Origin: Methanolobus halotolerans
GTDB taxonomy: Archaea; Halobacteriota; Methanosarcinia; Methanosarcinales; Methanosarcinaceae
DNA: 63,422 nucleotides
NCBI RefSeq assembly: GCF_004745425.1
Contig: NZ_PGGK01000012.1
Span: 1 to 63,422, forward strand
Direction: 5' to 3'
The notes beneath the pieces are model-generated. The model worked only from the letters and a program-made list of their open reading frames with translations. It ran no database searches and was not told the origin of the DNA. Numbering within the stretch: the stretch's first letter is position 1; every line of letters starts with the position of its first letter. Below, piece by piece: positions 35,899 through 45,478 of this stretch. A program made the translations under genes and the position numbers.

Positions 35899-36993
35899 AT
35901 GAAAATGGTTTCAATTCAACAGGACGGTGTATCCAGGATACTTGACTCTAAATGGAAGATAGCAGCAGGAGCTTTCTTCCTGTTACTTCTGATCATTCAG
36001 ATATTCATATTCCTTCCTATTATCGACGGTCTTGTTCTCGGGCTTGTGTTCGCATACATTTCCCGGCCTATATTCATGAAACTGAACAGGTTCCCTCGTC
36101 TGGGTGCCTTTGTTGCAACAATGTGTATTGTCGTGCCCATGGTTTTTATAATTGGCTCGGGTATGTTCGAGATATTCCGCCAGGTGGTCTGGATAATCGA
36201 AAACCAGGCAGATGCCCTGAACTTCTTACTTGATTCTTTCAGGACGATCGATATCCCCGACAGGTATGCCAGTGATGTGCAGCAGCTGATATGGGATTTT
36301 TCAACTTCCTTCCTCTCCCTGATGGGTAATTCGGGCATTTTTTCCTATGCATGGGACCTGGTGATGTTCGCTCTTAATCTGGTAATATCCATTATAGTAT
36401 GTTATTTCCTGCTCGCGGACGGCCATAAGTTCTATGCTGCGGTGATAGATATCGTGCCGGCAGACTGTAAAGATTCGGTGATAAGGTATTTCGCTCATCT
36501 GGATATCATACTGCAGGGAATATTCATAGGGAACGCATCTGCCGCACTGGTGGTGAGTATACTCTCGCTGGTGGTTTTCTATGCATTCGGCCTCTCCAAT
36601 ATCCTGGCACTTTCGGCTCTTATCTTTATAGCCTCTGTTATTCCGATGTTTGCAGGCTATACGGTCCTGCTGGCGATCTCGGCTTACCGTTATTTTGACA
36701 TGGGCCTGGAGAGCGCGATCATATTCTTCGTGGTATCATCTATAGTGATCTATGTGCCTCCCGAACTCTTCGTGCGTCCTTACCTTGCCAGTCTGAAATC
36801 CCACATACACCCCCTTTTAATATTGCTTGCCTTCCTGGGTGGTGCATTTGTGGGTGGGATCGCAGGATTCTTTGCTGCCCCCATACTCCTTGGTGCTATA
36901 GTCGCAGGGTATCGGGTATATGTGGATAAGGAGAAGTCGGTATGCCTTTTCTCCGATGGATCTTCTCATTCTGAAACTAAGACTCCGGAGTGA
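35899..36993 (+). CDS. AI-2E family transporter (PerM-like)
   Basis: A 364-residue membrane protein with about eight hydrophobic segments in the AI-2E/PerM pattern. These include a N-terminal FLPIIDGLVLGLVFAYI-type pair, a soluble middle part and the C-terminal PELFVRPYLASLKSHIHPLL and GGAFVGGIAGFFAAPILLGAI region. The family contains exporters and Na+/H+ antiporters; the substrate is unknown in methanogens. Confidence 0.88.
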   Translation: MKMVSIQQDGVSRILDSKWKIAAGAFFLLLLIIQIFIFLPIIDGLVLGLVFAYISRPIFMKLNRFPRLGAFVATMCIVVPMVFIIGSGMFEIFRQVVWIIENQADALNFLLDSFRTIDIPDRYASDVQQLIWDFSTSFLSLMGNSGIFSYAWDLVMFALNLVISIIVCYFLLADGHKFYAAVIDIVPADCKDSVIRYFAHLDIILQGIFIGNASAALVVSILSLVVFYAFGLSNILALSALIFIASVIPMFAGYTVLLAISAYRYFDMGLESAIIFFVVSSIVIYVPPELFVRPYLASLKSHIHPLLILLAFLGGAFVGGIAGFFAAPILLGAIVAGYRVYVDKEKSVCLFSDGSSHSETKTPE

Positions 36994-37104
36994 TTCTTTC
37001 CTTTTTTCCTTAGCTGGTGTTATTTGGCCGGTTTTTCCGGGAAACCTGAAAAGATTAATAAGGAATGGTCTGATTTAAATTAGCATTTATCTGAAGGTGA
37101 ACTC

Positions 37105-39015
37105 ATGCAACTACTGTTAATTCATTCCGATTACATTGAATACGAAGTCAAAAAAAGTACTCCGGTTGCTGAAAAGATCGAAGAGTCATTCCGGTCCGGC
37201 AGGCTTGATGAGGCTCTTACAGCTTTTATTGCAGTCGAGAAGGTCGATGAATCCGGTGTGGACGAGGTCATAAATAAGGCTCTCACAGAGATCAGGAATG
37301 TGGCAGGGCAGGTAAAGGCAGAGAACATTATGCTTTATCCGTATGCACATCTGAGTTCTGATCTCTCTTCTCCGAAAATAGCTGTTTCTGTCCTGAAAGG
37401 TATCGAAAAGGAACTCTCCGGTGAGTTCAATGTCAAAAGGGCACCTTTTGGATGGTACAAGGCTTTCAGGATCAGCTGCAAAGGTCACCCGCTATCAGAA
37501 CTTTCCCGTTCCATTGTACCTGAAGGAGGACCTGTGAGCTGCGGAGAGGCCATAGCCGTTACAGACGAAAAAGAAGAAGTAGTCTCCGAGGCACTCAAAG
37601 CCGAAAGCACGGCCAAGTCCTACTGGCACATACTTACTCCCGATGGTGAGCTCCATAGTATTGATGATTTCGATTTCAAAGGGCATGAGAACCTGCAAAA
37701 GTTCGTCAACTATGAGATATCAAAGCAAAGAGCTGTGGAAAGGGCTCCTCCTCACGTGGAACTCATGCGCAGGCTTGAGATAGCTGACTATGAGCCCGGC
37801 TCTGATTCTGGTAATATGCGCTATTATCCCAAGGGCAGGCTGATAAAATCGCTACTGGAAAACTTTGTTTTGGAAGAATCCTACAAGGTGGGGGCCATGG
37901 AGGTCGAAACTCCGCTGATGTATGATATGGAGCATCCCACACTGAAAAAGTATCTTGACAGGTTCCCGGCGCGCCAGTATTCCATTGAATCCGATAAAAG
38001 GCACATGTTCCTCAGGTTTGCCGCCTGCTTTGGTCAGTTCCTGATGAACCACGATATGACCATCTCCTACAAGAATCTGCCAATGAAGATGATCGAGATG
38101 ACCAGGTACAGCTTCCGCAAGGAGCAGCGCGGAGAGCTGGTAGGCCTCAGGCGCCTGCGTGCATTCACAATGCCGGATATGCACAGTCTCTGCACCGATA
38201 TGGAGCAGGCGGTGGCACAGTTTGACGCCCAGTACAATATGTGTATCGGAGTACTTGATAAGGTGGGCATAAAGGTGGACGACTTTGAGGTAGCGGTAAG
38301 GTTTACCAGGGAATTCTATGAAGATAACAGGGACTTCATAACAAACCTTGCAAAAACCGTTGAAAAACCTGTACTTGTGGAGATGTGGGATACGAGATTC
38401 TTTTATTTCGTCCTCAAATTCGAGTTCAATTTTGTAGATGCCCTTGCAAAGGCAAGTGCCCTCTCAACTGTCCAGATAGATGTCGAGAATGCAGAGAGGT
38501 ATGATATCAATTACATCGATACCGACGGAACTGCAAAGAAACCCGTAATACTTCACTGTTCCCCAAGCGGGGCGATCGAACGTTGTATATACGGCCTGCT
38601 CGAGAAAGAGGCTATGAATTCTGAAAACGGTGGAGTTCCAATGCTACCTCTCTGGCTGTCCCCCACTCAGGTAAGGATAATTCCGATCTCCGAGAAGCAC
38701 ATGGACTTTGCATTACAGGTGGCAGAAAAGCTTGACTATCGTGTTGACATTGATGACCGCGAGGACACAGTCGGCAAGAAGGTCCGTGAGGCAGGGCGTG
38801 AATGGGTGCCTTATGTAGTCGTTGTCGGCGATAAGGAAGTCGAGACCGGCAATATCACTGTGACCGTCAGGTCGGAGTCCGAACCCAATAAACCAAAGAA
38901 GGTTCAAATGACGCTTGAAGAGCTTAATGCCAGGATCGGCTCGGAGGTCCGGGGGATGCCATACAAGGGATTACCCCTTGCACAGCTCCTGTCCGCAAGG
39001 CCAAGGTTCTTATAA
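37105..39015 (+). CDS. thrS: threonyl-tRNA synthetase, archaeal type
   Basis: A 636-residue class II synthetase. Residues 1 to about 140 are the archaeal editing domain related to D-aminoacyl-tRNA deacylase, which removes serine. The catalytic core shows [30 protein letters not shown] and motif 2 [25 protein letters not shown] (shown in parts: [15 protein letters not shown]). The anticodon domain starts at [25 protein letters not shown] precedes ATG 37105. It is followed by acyP after 21 bases. Confidence 0.96.
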   Translation: MQLLLIHSDYIEYEVKKSTPVAEKIEESFRSGRLDEALTAFIAVEKVDESGVDEVINKALTEIRNVAGQVKAENIMLYPYAHLSSDLSSPKIAVSVLKGIEKELSGEFNVKRAPFGWYKAFRISCKGHPLSELSRSIVPEGGPVSCGEAIAVTDEKEEVVSEALKAESTAKSYWHILTPDGELHSIDDFDFKGHENLQKFVNYEISKQRAVERAPPHVELMRRLEIADYEPGSDSGNMRYYPKGRLIKSLLENFVLEESYKVGAMEVETPLMYDMEHPTLKKYLDRFPARQYSIESDKRHMFLRFAACFGQFLMNHDMTISYKNLPMKMIEMTRYSFRKEQRGELVGLRRLRAFTMPDMHSLCTDMEQAVAQFDAQYNMCIGVLDKVGIKVDDFEVAVRFTREFYEDNRDFITNLAKTVEKPVLVEMWDTRFFYFVLKFEFNFVDALAKASALSTVQIDVENAERYDINYIDTDGTAKKPVILHCSPSGAIERCIYGLLEKEAMNSENGGVPMLPLWLSPTQVRIIPISEKHMDFALQVAEKLDYRVDIDDREDTVGKKVREAGREWVPYVVVVGDKEVETGNITVTVRSESEPNKPKKVQMTLEELNARIGSEVRGMPYKGLPLAQLLSARPRFL

Positions 39016-39036
39016 TCCACAGGCAAATTAACCTGT

Positions 39037-39339
39037 ATGCAGGATGTAAATACAAATGCAGAGGCACATGTCTCTGCAACAGTTCTTGTTTCCGGAAGGG
39101 TGCAGGGAGTCTATTTCCGTAAGTTCACCCGGGATAATGCTACTGATCTCGGACTTATGGGCTTTGTAGAGAACCTCCCGGACGGCAGGGTCAAAGTAGT
39201 TGCAGAGGGCAGGCGTGCTGACATTGAAAAGCTGATCAGCTTGCTGGAAAAGGGTCCTTCCCGCGCAGTTGTGGAAAATGTGGATGTCAGCTGGTCTTCC
39301 GGTTCAGGAGAATTTGCAGACTTCAGCATACGCAAATGA
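39037..39339 (+). CDS. acyP: acylphosphatase
   Basis: A 100-residue protein with the acylphosphatase signature VSGRVQGVYFRKFT (catalytic Arg) and GFVENLPDGRVKVVAEG (catalytic Asn). It hydrolyses acyl phosphates such as carbamoyl or acetyl phosphate in the cytoplasm. It is probably co-transcribed with thrS. Confidence 0.95.
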   Translation: MQDVNTNAEAHVSATVLVSGRVQGVYFRKFTRDNATDLGLMGFVENLPDGRVKVVAEGRRADIEKLISLLEKGPSRAVVENVDVSWSSGSGEFADFSIRK

Positions 39340-39443
39340 AATGTCGGGGTACTCTGGTTATTTGGGATGCCTGTCTTTGAGCACAGCCGGGAGGGAAATC
39401 CCGGTTGGATATATTTAAGTAAATTTTCCGGAATGGTAAACTG

Positions 39444-40613
39444 ATGTTCGATATAATCATTGTGAGGTATGGCGAACTGGCACTAAAGAGCACGGGTGTC
39501 AGGAACTGGTATGAAAAGATATTGATGAGCAATATCGAAGCGATGCTCAGGCAGAACGGAGTGTCTTATTCGGGAATAGGTCGTGAATGGGGCAGGGTAT
39601 TCATCCATACTTCCGACAGAAATGCAGCCAAAGCAGCTGCGGATGTTTTCGGAGTGGTTTCCGCCTCTCCGGCACAAACGACAGATCCGACGATCGGATC
39701 CGCAGCAAAGATGTGTGCAAGTGTGGCAGATGGTCTTCTCCGCAACGGCGAATCCTTTGCAATAAGGGCAAAACGTACGGGTAATCATGATTTCTCATCC
39801 CGTGATCTTGCAATAGGGTGCGGGAATGCCGTATGGGAAATGCTTGAATCAAAAGGTATGGAACCTTCAGTGGACCTGACAGATCCTGACAGGGAAATAT
39901 TTGTGGAAATGCGCCAGACACATGCCTATGTTTTCACGGAGATCGTGCAGGGTGTGGGCGGCTTGCCTATAGGCACCCAGGGCAAGATGGTATCCCTTAT
40001 ATCCGGTGGTATTGATTCACCAGTATCTACATGGCTTTTGATGAAGCGGGGTGTGGAGATAATTCCGGTGTACTGCAATAACGAACCTTTCAACGATGAG
40101 CGTGCAAGACAGAGGACAATGGAATGCATAACCCAGCTTCGGAAATGGTGTCCGGGACATCCTTTCAAGGTGTATGAGGTTCCAAACGGTCTCAATCTCA
40201 GAGCCTTTATAGATAAATGCGAGCGAGGAAAAACCTGTGTACTGTGCAAGCGTACGATGTACAGGATAGCATTCGAGATAATGAAGACAGAAGATGCCTC
40301 CGGCATTATCACAGGTTCATCTCTGGGTCAGGTTGCTTCCCAGACCGCAGCGAACATGTATGCCGAGATATATGGGATCTGCGCTCCGATCTATCATCCA
40401 CTCATCGGTCTTGACAAGAATGAGATAATTGATATTGCAAGAAGGATAGGCACCTATGACATCTCCATAACACCGGCAGGCAGCTGCATGGCTGTTCCCG
40501 ATCACCCGGAGGTCAAAGCAAGGTTTGCCTCCCTGCCACTTGAAGAGGAAAAGGTGGATATTGATACGATGGTCAAATACTCGATAGCTAATGCCCGTAT
40601 ATCAAAAGTATGA
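39444..40613 (+). CDS. thiI: tRNA 4-thiouridine sulfurtransferase ThiI
   Basis: A 389-residue protein with N-terminal ferredoxin-like and THUMP domains (to about residue 165), then the PP-loop SLISGGIDSPVSTWLL. It has no C-terminal rhodanese domain. Instead it has the CVLC pair (CxxC) in a KTCVLCKRTMY segment, the feature shown to matter in methanogen ThiI, where sulfide is the likely sulfur donor. It makes s4U8 in tRNA. Confidence 0.94.
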   Translation: MFDIIIVRYGELALKSTGVRNWYEKILMSNIEAMLRQNGVSYSGIGREWGRVFIHTSDRNAAKAAADVFGVVSASPAQTTDPTIGSAAKMCASVADGLLRNGESFAIRAKRTGNHDFSSRDLAIGCGNAVWEMLESKGMEPSVDLTDPDREIFVEMRQTHAYVFTEIVQGVGGLPIGTQGKMVSLISGGIDSPVSTWLLMKRGVEIIPVYCNNEPFNDERARQRTMECITQLRKWCPGHPFKVYEVPNGLNLRAFIDKCERGKTCVLCKRTMYRIAFEIMKTEDASGIITGSSLGQVASQTAANMYAEIYGICAPIYHPLIGLDKNEIIDIARRIGTYDISITPAGSCMAVPDHPEVKARFASLPLEEEKVDIDTMVKYSIANARISKV

Positions 40614-40800
40614 CTATCTGCCGGGAATTCTGCTGGCATTAATCCCTCTCTCTCTTTTTCTTGGATATCTTTGTTCAATTACCTGTACTACCTGGTTCTT
40701 TGAAAACATTAATGACACAGTTAAAATAATTGATGAGCATTATAAATTAAGTCTCCTCATAGCATCATCATACTCTGCGTTTTATGAAGTCATGGAGAAG

Positions 40801-40811
40801 CTTTATATATC
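40801..40811 (+). promoter_or_regulatory. TATA box for the small RNA candidate
   Basis: CTTTATATATC is a strong archaeal TATA box. Transcription would start 25-30 bases downstream, at about 40828-40831, which is the first base of the closing stem of the candidate RNA. Confidence 0.55.
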
Positions 40812-40829
40812 ATGCTTTCTAATGCACAT

Positions 40830-40930
40830 TTAGGCGCACAAACTCACAACAAATGAAGTTTAGCACAAATTTCATCCTTTATCTCTCGTCCATTCCCTCA
40901 ATTATTCCCGTGCGCCTAATCTCTTTTTGT
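40830..40930 (+). ncRNA. candidate structured small RNA, about 90-100 bases
   Basis: TTAGGCGCAC (40830-40839) and GTGCGCCTAA (40910-40919) form a perfect 10-bp closing stem around 70 bases. A TATA box lies the right distance upstream and a T5 run follows (40924-40928). The inner part has a small ATGAA/TTCAT hairpin. There is no T-loop sequence, so it is not a tRNA, and no coding frame fits. It lies in the 445-base gap between thiI and the FlaC/D/E-like gene. The function is unknown. Confidence 0.5.
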
Positions 40931-41074
40931 ATTCCTGATAATGTCGTCCTGAGCATTTTAATCTCTGGCCGTTCTCTGACAAACTTGGATCTGCTGTCGA
41001 TAGCAAATTTTATATAAAAATGCTGTATATAATTATCTTGTACAAAGCATCTTTTCCTGTTGCAGTTGATTTCT

Positions 41075-43936
41075 ATGAGCGAGTTTCCCTGGGAAGTAAA
41101 AAAAGATTCCAGTAAGGAGTCATCAAATAAGGACGGATCCGGTTCTGGTAAACCCGCCTTTGCGCAAAATACGGGTACAGGGCCATCTATTCCTGATATA
41201 CTTGCCAATGCATTTGCCGAAACTCCTATGGAGGAGGTCAAGCTGGGATCTCCGCCTTCTCCGGAGTTATCTGATAGGCAAAGTAAGCAGCCGGAACCAC
41301 CCGGTTTTGGAGATATCGCTGATATTACAGAACTCGTATCCAACGGAGCTCAAGCTCCTTCTGCAACACCGCAACAATCAGTGAATGAACTGCCTCCTTT
41401 TATGCAGGCCGGCAACGCTGCAGAGGTGCCAGTCAGTAATGAGGAAAGTTCCTCTTCTGATACTTTTAAAATAGGTGATATCGCTTTTAAGCCGCCTGTA
41501 GCAGGAAATGCCTCCGGGGAAACTCCTGCAGCCCCGAAGAAAGTAACAAAGAGATCTCCACCGCCACTTTTCAAACCTGTGCTTCCCGGTGATGAGGGTA
41601 GAGGATCCGATGTGGTCAACTCGGCGGAGCAGGTATCTGGAGCCGGTCATGATAATATCTTTGCCGATGGGCATGCTTTTGCACCGCAACCTCCTGTTTC
41701 CGGAAATGATAACCCACCTGCTGATCCTTTCCCTGATCAGCCTGCTATCACTGATAAGCCCCGGCAGGACATGTTCACTTCTTCTGGTAATTCCCCGAAG
41801 AGTGAGCCAAATGCCGGTAAAACTCTATCAGAAACGGTCCTCTCCTCTGCAGACCCCTTTAAGCAGGCATCATCCCAGCAAAATCCGTTTTCAGCTCCTG
41901 GATCTAACTTTGACGGTCCTTTGCTTGATTATGTGGACCCCTCTCCTAATCCGTTCTCTGCTCCCTCTTCCATTTCACCGGATATCGGGCCGGCTTCTAC
42001 TCCTCCGGACGATAATCCATTTTCAGCTTCTTCCGGCCCTTCTGAAGGTATAACACCTGACTATCCGGGGAATTCCGCTAATCCTTTTAACGCTCATGCT
42101 CCATCTCCTCCGAATACGCCCCCGGAATCTGCTCCCGGGTCCGAAGATCCCTTTTCCGGTCTTACACAACAATCTGCCAGTCCTTTTCCAGAGTTCATTC
42201 CACCTGGTATGAATCCGTTTCCGGAACAGGTGCAATCGTCCGGAAAGCAGATGTATTCTTCCGGCTTGCTTGGTTCGATAGGCGCTTCGATAGATGTTGA
42301 TAAGCTCCTCAGGAACTTTGACGGGGTCGGTGGGAAAGTAAGATCGCTGTTCAGTGATCTGACAAGAGGAAAGAGCCTTATTGAAAGGATGGAGGAATTA
42401 AATGACAGTGAAGCTACGGCCGCCGGGCAAAATGGCTCTTCTCCGCTCGATGGGACTGCTTCTATGAATACGCCGTTCCCTGCACCGCAATCCCCTGAAC
42501 AGGATCCGGTCTTTTCGCCCTCTGGTGGAATAAATGCAGGTCCGGAAGGTCCTGGTACGGGTGGACATGCTGAAGGGTCCCCGTTTGCCGGGACAATGGG
42601 GCAGCCTGTTTCCGGAGATATCCGAAAGGTCACGCCTGTATCGGAACCCCTGATGGAGATAAAAGAAGAACACCGGATAGACTTCTCTGACCGGGCCCCG
42701 GCTGAAAATGAGAATGTTACAACTCCTGGTCATGCGGATGGTATCTCAAAGACGATCCCTGTGGGGAATCCGGAAAAAGGAACCGGTTCCGATTCACTGG
42801 CAGGTGCTTTGCCTGTGAATGAAGGGGATGATTTCCGGAACATAGCTGAAGGCATGGAAGATCTGTCTTCCGGGGAAGGTTCGGTTCATGCAGGAACTTC
42901 TTTGGATAATGAACCTGCCCGGACGGAACAAATCTCGGCCGAGGTCCTGGGTCTAAGGACAGAACTTGAAGGAATGCTCTCCCGTTTTGAGGGTGTCGAG
43001 GGTAATGTATCCAACCTGTCTGAGACTGTATCCGGTTTTGGTCCGCTCCTGTCATCTGGCAGGGAGAACGAGGAGCTTCTGGCCGGCACTGCAACAAAGG
43101 TTGGATCCCTTGACGGGAAAGTGGATATTCTTGAAGATAAGGTGTCCGGCCTTGAGAGTTCACTGGCAGGCGTGCAGTCCGATAATAAGGATATCAGGTC
43201 GAGCCTGGCAAGGATCGAAGAGAACATCGGGGAGCTTGTAAGTTCCTACACTGCCCTGCTGGTGCAGGTGCACGAATCTTCCCAGGAGAATGATTCAAGG
43301 TTCTCACAAATTGAAAGTGCACTGGATGTACTTGAGCCACTTGAGGCTCGCTTCTGTGCAATCGAGAATGTCCAGGATGAGGCAAGGTCCACGTCCATGG
43401 AACTTGCACGGTCGGTCAGCTCCCTGGTGGATGAAATCGGGACAACGTCTTCAGGTCTTAACAATCTTAAGGAGAGCTGTGAAATAAGGCAGGACAAACT
43501 CGAGGAAAACCTCGGTTCTGTTACCGAGTATCTGGATTCCGAACTCACAAAGGTCGGTGCACGCAGTTATAAAGGATTTGGCAATAATGTGCATCTTTCC
43601 AATATAACGAAAAATTCAACCAATATGAAACTCTGCATGGAATGGCTTGAATTCCTGATGGGCCTTGTAGGCAGGAACAATCTCCCTGACATATTGTCCT
43701 ACTACGAGGAACTCAGCTGGATCACCGAGCAGGTCAGGTCGGAGTTGCTGCACTATGCTGAAGGCATTGATTTCTACATGGAAAAACCGGACTGGAAACT
43801 CACTCCCGATGACCATGTCAAGTCGATCTGGTTCATTGAGAGCCTTGCAGGGATGAAGGTTGACAAGAACAGGCTTTCTGTCATTGACCGTGACATCGAG
43901 AAGGTCAAGAAAGGCACCGAGATATACGGTATTTAA
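41075..43936 (+). CDS. large FlaC/D/E-like archaellum accessory protein with 22-residue repeats
   Basis: A 953-residue protein starting at ATG 41075 (MSEFPWEV); a TTG at 41060 is less likely. The first ~600 residues are Pro/Ser/Gly/Asn-rich and disordered. Within them six NPF or DPF motifs recur exactly every 22 residues (275, 297, 319, 341, 363, 385, counted from the TTG). Residues about 635-840 form coiled coil with a FlaC-like IEENIGELVSSY segment. The last ~110 residues match the FlaD/FlaE domain (WLEFLMGLVGRNNLPDILSYY ... LSWITEQV). FlaC/D/E form the cytoplasmic ring of the archaellum motor and link to chemotaxis. The size is two to three times the usual one, and no other fla genes are adjacent. 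The TATA box is near 41012. Confidence 0.8.
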   Translation: MSEFPWEVKKDSSKESSNKDGSGSGKPAFAQNTGTGPSIPDILANAFAETPMEEVKLGSPPSPELSDRQSKQPEPPGFGDIADITELVSNGAQAPSATPQQSVNELPPFMQAGNAAEVPVSNEESSSSDTFKIGDIAFKPPVAGNASGETPAAPKKVTKRSPPPLFKPVLPGDEGRGSDVVNSAEQVSGAGHDNIFADGHAFAPQPPVSGNDNPPADPFPDQPAITDKPRQDMFTSSGNSPKSEPNAGKTLSETVLSSADPFKQASSQQNPFSAPGSNFDGPLLDYVDPSPNPFSAPSSISPDIGPASTPPDDNPFSASSGPSEGITPDYPGNSANPFNAHAPSPPNTPPESAPGSEDPFSGLTQQSASPFPEFIPPGMNPFPEQVQSSGKQMYSSGLLGSIGASIDVDKLLRNFDGVGGKVRSLFSDLTRGKSLIERMEELNDSEATAAGQNGSSPLDGTASMNTPFPAPQSPEQDPVFSPSGGINAGPEGPGTGGHAEGSPFAGTMGQPVSGDIRKVTPVSEPLMEIKEEHRIDFSDRAPAENENVTTPGHADGISKTIPVGNPEKGTGSDSLAGALPVNEGDDFRNIAEGMEDLSSGEGSVHAGTSLDNEPARTEQISAEVLGLRTELEGMLSRFEGVEGNVSNLSETVSGFGPLLSSGRENEELLAGTATKVGSLDGKVDILEDKVSGLESSLAGVQSDNKDIRSSLARIEENIGELVSSYTALLVQVHESSQENDSRFSQIESALDVLEPLEARFCAIENVQDEARSTSMELARSVSSLVDEIGTTSSGLNNLKESCEIRQDKLEENLGSVTEYLDSELTKVGARSYKGFGNNVHLSNITKNSTNMKLCMEWLEFLMGLVGRNNLPDILSYYEELSWITEQVRSELLHYAEGIDFYMEKPDWKLTPDDHVKSIWFIESLAGMKVDKNRLSVIDRDIEKVKKGTEIYGI

Positions 43937-43985
43937 GTTTGCTTAAAAAAAGATCTCTTTTTCAGATGACTATAAAAAATAAATG

Positions 43986-44010
43986 TTTGTGAACCATCCG
44001 GGTTCACAAA
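43986..44010 (+). terminator. hairpin terminator after the FlaC/D/E-like gene
   Basis: TTTGTGAACC and GGTTCACAAA form a perfect 10-bp stem with a 5-base loop, 50 bases past the stop and followed by a T-rich stretch (44018-44030). It may serve both converging genes. Confidence 0.6.
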
Positions 44011-44057
44011 TAACTGGCTTTTCTTTTTTACCAGTCTTGTTGTTCACAAAACTTATT

Positions 44058-44636
44058 TTATGCTGTTTCTGCTACGTAGTTTTCGGTGGTCTGGTGGGTT
44101 TTCCCTGACAGTTCCAGGGTCGCGTTTGCCAGCATTATCTGGCTGAGAGGTGCTGTTATGAGCAAGCCTATCAGCAGTGCGATTGCACCGATCACGTTGA
44201 GTACTGCTATTATCACGTAAAGTATCAGGCTTTCCACCGGGTTCTCCTTCACGATCTCAAATGTCTCCTTGACGGCATCGACACCACTGTATCCTTTGAT
44301 AACAAGCAGGGGCAGACCGAAGATGAAAACGATACCTACTATGGTGCTCAGGATCGAGTGTATCTGCCCGGCTATTCCCAGAACGACCAGGTATATCAGC
44401 ATATATATCCAGCTTCGGATAAAGTTGCCATTCCTGAAACCCTCGAACACATCGTTGATCTCGACTGGCTCTTTCCTTGCTCCCTTCACGGCCATGTATG
44501 TAAAGCCATACGCAAGGGGAGCTATCGTCACTATCAATATTGAACCGACAAAAGCGATCAATGCAGCGACTGCATAAGTAACAATATTGTCTTTCTGGAA
44601 ATCCCAGGAATTTTTCAATAAACCTTCATAATCCAT
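44058..44636 (-). CDS. DUF4013 membrane protein
   Basis: A 192-residue protein with about five hydrophobic segments, starting MDYEGLLKNSWDF at ATG 44636. The frame is open further up to 44735. However, a TATA box (GTATATATAC near 44680-44690) and the pilin terminator lie there, and homologues start with this MD-type sequence, so the longer form is rejected. The function of DUF4013 is unknown; it is widespread in methanogens. It follows the pilin gene on the same strand but has its own promoter. Confidence 0.8.
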   Translation of the reverse strand: MDYEGLLKNSWDFQKDNIVTYAVAALIAFVGSILIVTIAPLAYGFTYMAVKGARKEPVEINDVFEGFRNGNFIRSWIYMLIYLVVLGIAGQIHSILSTIVGIVFIFGLPLLVIKGYSGVDAVKETFEIVKENPVESLILYVIIAVLNVIGAIALLIGLLITAPLSQIMLANATLELSGKTHQTTENYVAETA

Positions 44637-44705
44637 TATAAACCACATCCTTAAATTGGTTATATAAGTGCTCACATGGAAAGTATATATACTTTTTGAA
44701 TTTTT

Positions 44706-44744
44706 AAAGCAAAAAAAGAAGAAAAAATGACGCACGATGCGCCA
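44706..44744 (-). terminator. hairpin and T-run terminator of the pilin gene
   Basis: On the minus strand TGGCGCA/TGCGTCA forms a stem (44728-44744), followed at once by T6 and more T-rich sequence down to 44706. It begins about 13 bases past the pilin stop codon. Confidence 0.65.
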
Positions 44745-44756
44745 TTAAGTTTGTGT

Positions 44757-45245
44757 TTAGAACCTTACGTTCATGTCAGCAATCATCTGCTGGCTTGCGG
44801 TGTCAACAACTTTGACGTTGACCGTTGAGCCTGAAGTTGCGACATCTTTGAGTTCAGTGGCAGCTACAGCTTCTACGTTATTCTTTGTACCTAGTGTAAG
44901 AGTTGCATTGTTGCTATCGTTGTATAAATACACTGTCTTACCTGCAGCAAATTCGTAATCTGTAGCTAATGCTGAAGACTCGACAGTGGTTCCGTCAACT
45001 ACTATTCTCGAATTGCTGAAATAGAAGTTGTCTCCGCCCTGATGTTCCAGTTTGATTGTCTTGTTGTCTATTGTTTCAGCGCTCGCTCTCAAGCTAGCCT
45101 GTGGTGCCTGTTCTGGTGGTCCCATGCCGAATACGAATGCTGCAATAACTGCAGCAAGGATGACAGTGATTGCGACCATCAGGATTACGCCGATGACCGG
45201 TGATACTGCATCCTCTTCCTTTAGGAATTGGTTTGCTTTACTCAT
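44757..45245 (-). CDS. archaeal type IV pilin (PilA/DUF1628 type)
   Basis: A 162-residue protein starting MSKANQFLKEEDAVSPVIG at ATG 45245. GAGAGG lies 8 bases ahead; the ATG at 45263 would include that site and is rejected. The class III signal peptide has charged residues before the cleavage point, then the hydrophobic stretch VIGVILMVAITVILAAVIAA, cleaved by a prepilin peptidase. The rest is a beta-rich, Thr/Asn-rich pilin body. Such pilins form adhesion pili. It is preceded by DUF5371 on the same strand. Confidence 0.9.
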   Translation of the reverse strand: MSKANQFLKEEDAVSPVIGVILMVAITVILAAVIAAFVFGMGPPEQAPQASLRASAETIDNKTIKLEHQGGDNFYFSNSRIVVDGTTVESSALATDYEFAAGKTVYLYNDSNNATLTLGTKNNVEAVAATELKDVATSGSTVNVKVVDTASQQMIADMNVRF

Positions 45246-45271
45246 GTTCTGTTCCTCTCTCATTCAAAAGT

Positions 45272-45478
45272 CTACACTTTTCTTTGCTTTTTTTTCTGGA
45301 CTACTTTTTCAAGCTTCTTTGTCCACATTTTATCATCGAGGTCGGTATATTCGCACTCGAGATAATGTTGCACTGCCATACTCAGAGCTTCTTTTGTAGA
45401 CGACTCATTGCATTTCTTCTTGAGGGCCGCCAGTTCATCCTCTGTGAGTACGGTTTGTGCATGTACGATTTTTACCAT
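45272..45478 (-). CDS. DUF5371 family small protein
   Basis: A 68-residue protein, MVKIVHAQTVLTEDELAALKKKC ... (first part), with a short helix-turn-helix-like STKEALSMAVQHYLECEY segment and a very basic tail. The family is found in methanogens and has no known function; the pattern is like RHH-type DNA-binding proteins. It is 26 bases upstream of the pilin gene, so it is probably its regulator or simply co-transcribed. Confidence 0.75.
   Translation of the reverse strand: MVKIVHAQTVLTEDELAALKKKCNESSTKEALSMAVQHYLECEYTDLDDKMWTKKLEKVVQKKKQRKV

Noticed and set aside
40591-40833. 80-codon frame with hydrophobic segments overlapping the thiI end
   Set aside because: No ribosome site, overlap with a well-supported gene, and its end runs into the small RNA promoter and stem.
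40830-40919. tRNA gene suggested by the closing stem and length
   Set aside because: No T-loop GTTCRA, no D-loop or anticodon arm, on either strand.
41060-41074. TTG start for the FlaC/D/E-like protein
   Set aside because: ATG 41075 gives a cleaner start (MSEFPWEV) and the five extra residues have no support.
44637-44735. 33-residue N-terminal extension of the DUF4013 protein
   Set aside because: It overlaps the pilin terminator and the TATA box of the gene itself, so it lies upstream of the transcript.
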